Shown here piece after piece: positions 58,961 to 64,000 of a DNA stretch of 64,000 nt; the stretch's first letter is position 1, and each line of letters starts with the position of its first letter. This DNA is from a virus: IMG/VR virus record IMGVR_UViG_3300033233_000001, positions 233,750 through 297,749 of that record. One strand, 5' to 3'. Made by a program: the position numbers and the translations under genes. The notes below the pieces were generated by a model, which was not told the DNA's origin, made no database searches, and saw only the letters and a list, made by a program, of their open reading frames with translations.

Positions 58961-59413
58961 TCACTGCTCTTCGAGAAGAGCGGCAGCGTCGACTGCGAGC
59001 GCGGTCGCCGTGGGCGTACGGATGCCGAAGCCGCTTGCGTTCGTCGCCGGGTACGTAAGCTCCGAGTACGGAGCCGCGACCCAGCGGAACGTGGCGCGCT
59101 GGTTCAAGTCGATCGTGAGCAACGTCTGACCCGCCGTGTAAGTCGGCTCGACCGTGTGGTTCTGGCCGGCAAGGCCCAGGTAGGCGGTGTCGGCGAGGTC
59201 AAGAGCAGCCGGCGTTACCGCCGTGCTCGTCCCAGCGGCTGTGATGCGCGCGACGATCCACTGAAAGATGTTGTCGGCCGGCGCTGCGGAACACCCAACA
59301 GTCAACTCGTACAACTTGCCGCGGCGCAAAGCGGTTGCGCTCGACGCGACGAACGAGCCGACAGTCGTGGCCGCGGCGGCAGTGCGGGTGAAACTCTGAG
59401 CGTACCGTGCCAT
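58961..59413 (-). CDS. structural-type protein (MARYAQSF)
   Basis: A 150-residue protein from the ATG with AAGGAG upstream: MARYAQSFTRTAAAATTVGSF, LYELTVGCSAAPADNIFQW, LTIDLNQRATFRW. I recognise this pattern from other phage genomes, where it is annotated as a structural or hypothetical beta-sandwich protein. The palindromes at 59474 and 59530 lie upstream of it. Confidence 0.72.
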   Translation of the reverse strand: MARYAQSFTRTAAAATTVGSFVASSATALRRGKLYELTVGCSAAPADNIFQWIVARITAAGTSTAVTPAALDLADTAYLGLAGQNHTVEPTYTAGQTLLTIDLNQRATFRWVAAPYSELTYPATNASGFGIRTPTATALAVDAAALLEEQ

Positions 59414-59473
59414 CTGGATTCTCCTTCGGGATTTTGGGAACCCTATCAGCAAAGACCCGCGCGGTGCAACTCT

Positions 59474-59487
59474 TTTGGGATCCCAAA
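59474..59487. promoter_or_regulatory. palindrome TTTGGGATCCCAAA
   Basis: Perfect 14-base palindrome, core TGGGATCCCA. Shares its core with 39389-39400 and 59530-59543. Candidate operator. Confidence 0.55.
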
Positions 59488-59529
59488 CCTGGGGCATTCG
59501 GAGCGCGCGCCAAGTTGGCGCGGATCAGG

Positions 59530-59543
59530 TCTGGGATCCCAGA
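59530..59543. promoter_or_regulatory. palindrome TCTGGGATCCCAGA
   Basis: Perfect 14-base palindrome, core TGGGATCCCA, 56 bases from the first copy (five to six helical turns). Spacing would let two dimers bind the same DNA face. Confidence 0.55.
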
Positions 59544-59606
59544 TCTTCGCTCTCGCTGCCGAACGAGCCTTGCCAGCCGCTTGGGAGGGGGCTGGCGCGG
59601 CCGGAC

Positions 59607-60416
59607 CTAGGTCCAGGTAGGAACGTGCAGCCGGTGGCCTTCCGAGAAATCGGACTCCGCACCGGTCAACGCGACCGCTCTTCGGGGACGTCGCAGGGAA
59701 GACACAGGCCAGTCGTTCGCGCTGAAGAACGCACCGAACGCGCCGCCGGTCCAGCTGTGCCAGATGTGTTCGTCGCGACACGTCGCGAACCGCACGAAGT
59801 ACTGCTGCACGCCCGGCGGCGCCTCGCCGCACACGAAGTAGCCAGCCCCGTCCGACGGCACGTGCCACCGCAGGCACTCCGGCCGCGGAGTGTGCGCGAG
59901 GCGTGCGACGCACGCGCTCCGTAGAGCCGCACGCTCGGCGTCGGTGAGGGCCACAACCGCGGTCTCGGTGCCGATGGCCGTACGGAGGTCGCGCTCGACC
60001 TCGGACTCCGGGGGTGGCGCAGCAGCAGCGACTTCGCGCGCACGATGGGCCTCGCGCCAGGCGTCCTTCTCGGCTACAAGGCGGTCTGCCTGTGCGTGCC
60101 GCTCGGCGGCGAGTCGCGTCCTAGCAGCCGCTGCCGATTCCGCAGCCGCTCTATGATGCGAGGCCTGCTCGCGAGCCACGGCCTGCCGCGCCCAATCAAG
60201 TAGATCGGCCGTTGTCTCGCCTAGATCGTCACGGCGCTCCACCTTCGCGCACGAGGAAAGGTGGATGACGATCTGTTCATCACCCCTGCCGACCGTCAGA
60301 TATCCTTGCAGCGGCGCCCAAAGGAGCAATGGGCCCACAAGATCACGTCGGCCGGTGTCGGTAAACTCCAAGTCGGAACGAAGAAGAACGAAGACGGTGG
60401 CCCGGACCGCGGACAC
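59607..60416 (-). CDS. unknown late protein
   Basis: A 269-residue protein, GTG start. A beta-rich start (VFVLLRSDLEFTDTGRRDL) precedes an Ala/Arg/Glu coiled coil (~75-130). The C-terminal half has TDAERAALRSACVARL and WHVPSDGAGYFVCGEAP, then FVRFATCRDEHIWHSW. No family recognised. Three bases from the next gene's stop. Confidence 0.62.
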   Translation of the reverse strand: MSAVRATVFVLLRSDLEFTDTGRRDLVGPLLLWAPLQGYLTVGRGDEQIVIHLSSCAKVERRDDLGETTADLLDWARQAVAREQASHHRAAAESAAAARTRLAAERHAQADRLVAEKDAWREAHRAREVAAAAPPPESEVERDLRTAIGTETAVVALTDAERAALRSACVARLAHTPRPECLRWHVPSDGAGYFVCGEAPPGVQQYFVRFATCRDEHIWHSWTGGAFGAFFSANDWPVSSLRRPRRAVALTGAESDFSEGHRLHVPTWT

Positions 60417-60419
60417 GGC

Positions 60420-60884
60420 TTAGCGCCTGTAGCGCCGGTCGCCCGCTGGCGACTTGTCGTCATGGTCCTCGACGCAGCCGAGTTCGCGCTCAAGCTGAAA
60501 GCGCGTGAAGCGAATCGGCTCGGTATAGGTCCCGTGCGCATCCCACCAGCCATCATGCAGCTGACGAGCGTGAAGCCAGTTCTCGTTCGGGAAGACCCAC
60601 ACGAAGCCACCGGAGTCGAAGAACGACGACGGACGTAGAATGACGTCCTCGTCGTCGACGACTTTCCAGTCCTCGATCTCCCACTCGTCCGACACGGCGC
60701 CTGCGGCCTCGGCCATCACGCGTGCGTCGCAAAGCACGGCAGTGCGATCGCGAGGGCCTGGCATGTCGATCGTGAACTCCCAGCCGTCCTTCTCGTTGAC
60801 GGCCGTGTAGAGTCGACGAATGTCCACCGCCTCGTCACGCGCACGCGAGAGGACAACGCGCTCCTCCCAGGTGAGCGCCTTCAA
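60420..60884 (-). CDS. unknown late protein
   Basis: 154 residues from a TTG that overlaps the previous stop (GAGGAG upstream); an ATG at 60917 would add 11 residues but lacks a ribosome site. LTWEERVVLSRARDEAVDIRRL, a beta segment (WEFTIDMPGP) and an aromatic FVWVFPNENWLHARQLHDGWW segment are visible. No family recognised. Confidence 0.6.
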   Translation of the reverse strand: MKALTWEERVVLSRARDEAVDIRRLYTAVNEKDGWEFTIDMPGPRDRTAVLCDARVMAEAAGAVSDEWEIEDWKVVDDEDVILRPSSFFDSGGFVWVFPNENWLHARQLHDGWWDAHGTYTEPIRFTRFQLERELGCVEDHDDKSPAGDRRYRR

Positions 60885-61180
60885 GTGCACTCCTCGACGT
60901 CGGCCGCTGAAATCCATCCGGCCGGACAGCGCGTGCCGCGGACCATGACGCCCTCGGGTCCGACCTTGACGACGACGCAGCGCGCGCCTCGTACGCGCAC
61001 CTCATCGCCGACCGCGAACTCGGGAGGCGGTGCGAAGTCGGCCGGAGCGGAGAGCGACGGAGGCTGCTGCGTCGGATCGCCGTAGCGCGCCTCGCGCGAC
61101 GACACTCGGCGGACCCAGCCCGCGCGGCGCGCGCGAGTGTCGTGAGATCGACTGAACCGCGATGGGGGCGAGGCGGTCAT
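60881..61180 (-). CDS. small KOW/SH3-like protein
   Basis: A 99-residue protein. The N-terminal half is basic and Pro-rich (RFSRSHDTRARRAGWVRR); the C-terminal ~45 residues look like a small barrel (EFAVGDEVRVRGARCVVVKVGPEGVMV). ATGA-coupled to the lipoprotein gene. Function unknown. Confidence 0.6.
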   Translation of the reverse strand: MTASPPSRFSRSHDTRARRAGWVRRVSSREARYGDPTQQPPSLSAPADFAPPPEFAVGDEVRVRGARCVVVKVGPEGVMVRGTRCPAGWISAADVEECT

Positions 61181-62043
61181 GGTGCGTAGGGTGGTGGGTC
61201 GACGAGAACGAAAGCACTACCAGTCATAGCGGGGTATGACGTCGTTGACAACATCGCATCCGTCGCGGTCAGCGCAAGGAACGCGCCGGGGCCGCTACTG
61301 CCAACGACCCTCGGGAGCGCGACCGCGGCGGCCCCGGTCGAACCGTCCGGCCGCACCCAGTACCACGTTCCCGGCAGCATCGTGCCCACGCGTTGAAGCG
61401 GGAGGCCACCATAGCAGGAAGCGCCGCCACAGGAAGAAGAAGTGACACTGCCGCCAACGAACAAGGCCGAGCGGAGCGAAGCGAACAACGCGTCGCGGTT
61501 GACGGCGCTGGACCAAGTGAGCAGGCGGGCATGATGGCGGGCCGCGAGCAGCGGGGTCAGCGCTGTGTTGAGATAGTACACGCAGTCGTACGTCACCGGC
61601 GTGGTGTCGTACGTCACCGGCGTGGTGCTTCCGGTGAAGCCCGGCGGCAGGACAGGACAGTGCATGCAGTCGGTGACGGGACACAGCGCCAGGTCGGTCG
61701 GGTCGAACGTGCCGTCGGCGCGGGGCGGCCCCGGGTCACAGATCTCGCCCGGATCGAGCACGCCGTTGCCACACAAACCAGACGCCATCGTCCCGGCGTC
61801 TGTCGGACCGGGCCAGGCATCCTCGGCGACCGGACCGCCGTCGGTACCGGGCAGGACGTACGCATCGGCCGAACCCGTGCCGCCATCGGTGCCAGGGCCC
61901 GCGTCGGAGCGCGGACCAGCGTCGACGGCCGGGCCGCTGTCGACGGCCGGACCGGCGTCGGTTGGCATGCCGGCCTCGATCAGCGAGTCCATGCCGCCGC
62001 AGCCAGGGATCAGGAACAAGCAGATGATGTAGGCGTTTCGCAT
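61177..62043 (-). CDS. Myxococcota-type surface lipoprotein
   Basis: A 288-residue protein. Lipoprotein signal MRNAYIICLFLIPGC (lipobox IPGC). A linker of PTDAGPAVDSGP-type repeats runs to about residue 90, then CGNGVLDPGEICD, the Cys-rich motif common on myxobacterial surface proteins. A C-terminal domain has NTALTPLLAARHHARLL, NRDALFASLRSALF and SSSCGGASCYGG. GAAGGGAG precedes the ATG. It may coat the host surface (exclusion) or be captured host cargo; both are inference. Confidence 0.82.
   Translation of the reverse strand: MRNAYIICLFLIPGCGGMDSLIEAGMPTDAGPAVDSGPAVDAGPRSDAGPGTDGGTGSADAYVLPGTDGGPVAEDAWPGPTDAGTMASGLCGNGVLDPGEICDPGPPRADGTFDPTDLALCPVTDCMHCPVLPPGFTGSTTPVTYDTTPVTYDCVYYLNTALTPLLAARHHARLLTWSSAVNRDALFASLRSALFVGGSVTSSSCGGASCYGGLPLQRVGTMLPGTWYWVRPDGSTGAAAVALPRVVGSSGPGAFLALTATDAMLSTTSYPAMTGSAFVLVDPPPYAP
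61587..61628. repeat. 21-bp tandem repeat
   Basis: Two copies of a 21-base unit (TCGTACGTCACCGGCGTGG plus two) in the lipoprotein gene, giving a duplicated TTPVTYD in the protein. Confidence 0.75.
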
Positions 62044-62060
62044 TCGCAGTCTCCCTTCAG

Positions 62061-62078
62061 GCCGCCGTGTTTGACGGC
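62061..62078 (-). promoter_or_regulatory. 5' leader hairpin 5 (loop AAACAC), minus strand
   Basis: Stem GCCGTC/GGCGGC (one T-G wobble), loop AAACAC, exactly the loop of hairpin 1. It begins 10 bases after the -10 box of the lipoprotein promoter. Confidence 0.68.
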
Positions 62079-62088
62079 TCAGTCGGAC

Positions 62089-62116
62089 AGTCTAGCGCGT
62101 GTTGGAGTGGTGTCAA
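62089..62116 (-). promoter_or_regulatory. lipoprotein promoter
   Basis: Minus strand: TTGACA (62116-62111), 16-base spacer, TAGACT (62094-62089), preceded by GGCGC as in the early promoters. Confidence 0.72.
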
Positions 62117-62124
62117 GCGCCGCT

Positions 62125-63057
62125 TTAGTCCGCCTCTGTCCACGGCAGGTCCCGCTCGCTCGCCCAGCGCCAAGCACGCGACAACCAAGTGTCGGTTAGA
62201 AAGGCACCGGCACGCTGAGAGACCACGCGTCCCTCGCTCAACAGAGTACCTCTTGAAGCCTTGTCACAAACGCGCAACTCGGCAGTGGGACGCCCGTTCG
62301 GAAACCACCAAACGTGCCAACGGCCGCGCGTGTCGAGCCAGATCCCAGGTTCCAACCAGGCCCCAAACGACGACGTAACGATCCTTCGTAATCGCTCCAT
62401 CAGCAGCACGTCCTTTTTTGCAGGCACCAATCGATTGAAATAAAAGAGCGCACGAAGACGCGCTAACCATGATCTGAACAACAAAGACGGCATCCTGTGA
62501 TGCTGGTTGCGAACGTACTTCGCACCACCTGTCCCAGGCTCCGGCTGACACCGAGGCATCTTGCTGTTTTGCATCGGACGCAAGAGAACGATCATCGCGT
62601 GCTCAGCTGCGTCCAGATCTTCCTTGTAGGCCACGCCAACGCGTTCCGGAATCCGCAGCGCTCGTGCCCACACGAACTGCTTGGAGAACAAGTGCCCGCC
62701 AATGCTCAGGATGCGACCATCGCATCGTGTCGACTGCCCAGCGTACACGACGCTGCCGAGTCCGCCGTTGTCAACGTTGTCGTTGAAGTCCTCGCCGAAT
62801 AGCACATACAAACCGCTCGCCCCATCGAGACCAGCCATCGAACATCCGTCCAAGGCGGCGAACCTGTAAACCGGTTCGCCCAAGATCAGCGGCACGGTAG
62901 CAAGCTGCGCCACATAGGCATCCACGTCGCCAGCAACACCATGGACCTGCGGGGCCTGCGACGCCGTTGCCGCGCCGTTCTGCGGCAGAACGCAACGCGG
63001 TAGCAACGCATCGAGCATCGAGGTCTGCTCGGGCACCGCCGGCCTACGACGGCTCAC
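62125..63057 (-). CDS. GIY-YIG-like protein
   Basis: A 310-residue protein, GTG start. The middle third has the layout of a GIY-YIG endonuclease: SGLYVLFG (GIY), VVYAGQS (YIG as YAG), an Arg/Ile segment, His and DLDAAEHAMIVLLRP (catalytic-type Glu). Because YIG reads YAG and the family is loose, activity is uncertain. The rest is unknown, with a basic helical C-terminal part. Possibly a homing or selfish element at the end of the late block. Confidence 0.6.
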   Translation of the reverse strand: MSRRRPAVPEQTSMLDALLPRCVLPQNGAATASQAPQVHGVAGDVDAYVAQLATVPLILGEPVYRFAALDGCSMAGLDGASGLYVLFGEDFNDNVDNGGLGSVVYAGQSTRCDGRILSIGGHLFSKQFVWARALRIPERVGVAYKEDLDAAEHAMIVLLRPMQNSKMPRCQPEPGTGGAKYVRNQHHRMPSLLFRSWLARLRALFYFNRLVPAKKDVLLMERLRRIVTSSFGAWLEPGIWLDTRGRWHVWWFPNGRPTAELRVCDKASRGTLLSEGRVVSQRAGAFLTDTWLSRAWRWASERDLPWTEAD

Positions 63058-63241
63058 GCTCAGCCTCAGCCTCGGCTCGCGCCAACGCGGACATCAACAG
63101 ATCTCGCACTGCATCACTGCGCTCGTATTTCGCGGTGCACGAGATCCCCCGCAGAGCGGTCTGAGTGCGCTTCGCGTGCGCATCGAGCCGCTTCAGCAAC
63201 GAGACCTCCACCCGAATGTTCATCTGCTCGGTAGTAGCCAC
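63044..63241 (-). CDS. ribbon-helix-helix regulator
   Basis: A 65-residue protein, GTG start: MNIRVEVSLLKRLDAHAKRT, then a SDAVRDLLMSALA helix, the layout of CopG/Arc-like ribbon-helix-helix dimers that bind DNA through a beta strand. Overlaps the GIY-YIG-like gene by 14 bases. A promoter (TTGCAC/TAGTGT) lies directly upstream. Confidence 0.72.
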   Translation of the reverse strand: MATTEQMNIRVEVSLLKRLDAHAKRTQTALRGISCTAKYERSDAVRDLLMSALARAEAEAEREPS

Positions 63242-63305
63242 CGCCTGACACTACCACTCCCTAGCAGCCGCGTGCAAGAAAGTTCTCGGCATCGCGACGA
63301 ACCGC

Positions 63306-63334
63306 TTGACGGCGGTCGACCGGACCGGTCATGG
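63306..63334 (+). promoter_or_regulatory. candidate promoter toward 63541
   Basis: TTGACG, 17-base spacer, weak -10 (TCATGG). An inverted repeat GACCGG-A-CCGGTC (63318-63330) covers the spacer, so a regulator could block it. Confidence 0.45.
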
Positions 63335-63360
63335 TGGCCGTCCACCTCAGAGACACGAAA

Positions 63361-63425
63361 GGCTCCCAGGTTGCCCTGGAAGCCACGTGCGGCCGGCGAG
63401 AAAGTTAGCGCTTTCTCGTTCGGCC
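63361..63425. promoter_or_regulatory. two strong hairpins in the leader
   Basis: 63361-63384: GGCTcCCAGG-TTGC-CCTGGaAGCC. 63391-63425: outer GGCCG/CGGCC and inner CGAGAAAG/CTTTCTCG stems around TTAGCG. Together they give the ~200-base leader before 63541 a defined fold, on either strand. Confidence 0.6.
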
Positions 63426-63467
63426 TGTTCCCCGAACCTTTCACGGAGGCCCGGATGACTTGCATCG

Positions 63468-63496
63468 AATCTACGGCTCGCTTTCCGCTTGGTCAA
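63468..63496 (-). promoter_or_regulatory. minus-strand promoter
   Basis: TTGACC (63496-63491), 17-base spacer, TAGATT (63473-63468). Faces the ribbon-helix-helix gene, about 230 bases downstream, so its leader holds the two hairpins. Confidence 0.55.
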
Positions 63497-63540
63497 GCGA
63501 AAAGTGTCCGACAGTGCTGCGACCATGCGCAGAGGCCCGC

Positions 63541-64000
63541 GTGACCTCACCGCTGCGCTGGCTCTACGAGCGCTATCGGGCCGCCCCAGCAGCCTCGCTC
63601 CTCATGGTCACGCGCAAGCCGGGCGAGTGGCTTCCGATCACACCCGGCAGCCCAGAGGCGCGCTACATCGGCGACGCCCTCGGGCTCGACACGACGGCCG
63701 CTGCCGGTCTCGTGGCCGCGCTGAAGCGGCTGGCCGGTCTCTCGCTGAACGAAATGCTCGGGATCACCTCGGATCACGAGGTCCGGATCACCCACTTCCG
63801 GAACGGGACCAGCCAGACCGTGCACGCCCGGTTCTTCCTGGCGCTACCGGGCAAGTCACGCGGCCCACGCATCGACAGACGGATGCTGCCGACGGCTATT
63901 TCCACTCAGGCGGTATTCGATCTCAGTGCCTCGGACGGCGAAACGGACCCAAAAGGAGTGGGCGTCCGTCGGACCGAATTTGGGGTCGCACTCGAAAATG
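63541..64000 (+). CDS. unknown protein, partial at window edge
   Basis: GTG start, open to the end (153 residues seen). VTSPLRWLYERYRAAPAASLLMVTRK, then YIGDALGLDTTAAAGLVAALKR (helical), LNEMLGITSDHEVRITHF and a Thr/Val C-terminal part. No family recognised. It lies behind a long structured leader. Confidence 0.5.
   Translation, partial: MTSPLRWLYERYRAAPAASLLMVTRKPGEWLPITPGSPEARYIGDALGLDTTAAAGLVAALKRLAGLSLNEMLGITSDHEVRITHFRNGTSQTVHARFFLALPGKSRGPRIDRRMLPTAISTQAVFDLSASDGETDPKGVGVRRTEFGVALEN

Larger units (their letters stand above)
59414..59606. promoter_or_regulatory. late-gene control region with three palindromes
   Basis: 193 bases without a gene. Contains TTTGGGATCCCAAA (59474-59487), TCTGGGATCCCAGA (59530-59543), and the 8+1+8 inverted repeat CGCGCCAA-G-TTGGCGCG (59506-59522). 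On the minus strand a TTGCAC ... GATAGG pair (59463-59468 to about 59440) could be a promoter for the gene at 58961, with the first palindrome just upstream of the -35 box. Confidence 0.6.

Noticed and set aside
63220-63465. 81-residue minus-strand ORF starting just after a promoter
   Set aside because: Its reading frame crosses two strong hairpins and the ribbon-helix-helix gene start; no ribosome site.
1-64000. CRISPR arrays and tRNA genes
   Set aside because: No regular spaced direct repeats; the 93-bp tandem copy is protein-coding. No cloverleaf or T-loop consensus was noticed by eye, but a tRNA search was not run.

Overview
This 64 kb window is GC-rich, almost wall-to-wall coding, and looks like part of a large virus genome (phage or integrated provirus). 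The evidence is gene content: AEP-type primase, intein-bearing helicase, DnaQ-like exonuclease, DUF669-like protein, RNA ligase, Gp37/Gp68-type DUF5131 protein, DUF3850, DUF6283, NADAR, and long runs of small unknown genes joined by ATGA/GTGA/TTGA stop-start overlaps. A lipoprotein gene with an Asp-Ala-Gly-Pro linker and a CGNGVLDPGEICD box, typical of Myxococcota surface lipoproteins, suggests a myxobacterial (Polyangia-like) host. That is inference. No terminase, portal, major capsid protein, DNA polymerase or integrase is recognisable here, so both edges probably continue into the same element.

Layout. (1) 1-14.8 kb, minus strand: 24 packed genes. Most are unknown proteins sharing an unusual plan: an N-terminus starting (M/V)(S/T)Y, a short GLGQ-like box within about 40 residues, one transmembrane segment, and a C-terminal Arg/Lys-rich tail (PTANRRRR / KRTSR type). 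A transglutaminase-like enzyme closes this block. (2) 14.9-15.7 kb, plus strand: an AbrB-Doc toxin-antitoxin pair whose Doc protein carries the same Arg-rich tail. (3) 15.7-19.8 kb, minus strand: four genes including an 865-residue coiled-coil protein. (4) 19.84-20.38 kb: divergent control region. (5) 20.4-54.9 kb, plus strand: about 57 early/replication genes: small zinc-ribbon and unknown proteins, an NDT-NUDIX fusion, an HNH-RNA ligase fusion, phosphatase, HTH regulators, a recombination/ssDNA module, the helicase with two inteins, NADAR, SLOG, exonuclease, a truncated methyltransferase and a TOTE-like primase. (6) 54.9-62.0 kb, minus strand: a repeat-rich DnaJ-domain protein with the Arg-rich tail, structural-type proteins and the lipoprotein. 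(7) 62.1-63.2 kb, minus: GIY-YIG-like and ribbon-helix-helix proteins. (8) 63.5 kb to the edge, plus: a partial ORF behind a structured leader.

Reading across the window, the minus-strand blocks look like virion genes and the plus-strand block like early metabolism, replication and counter-defence. Sigma70-like promoters precede several early genes. Four of these and the lipoprotein promoter place a 5-6 bp hairpin with a six-base RRACAY loop within the first few transcribed bases. A palindrome centred on TGGGATCCCA occurs at an HTH gene in the early block and twice upstream of a late gene. The strongest candidate for something undescribed is the set of membrane proteins with a shared N-terminal signature and protamine-like tails, which also appears on a Doc-family protein, a DnaJ protein and a widespread soluble phage protein.

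All functions are read by eye from sequence. No database search was run.
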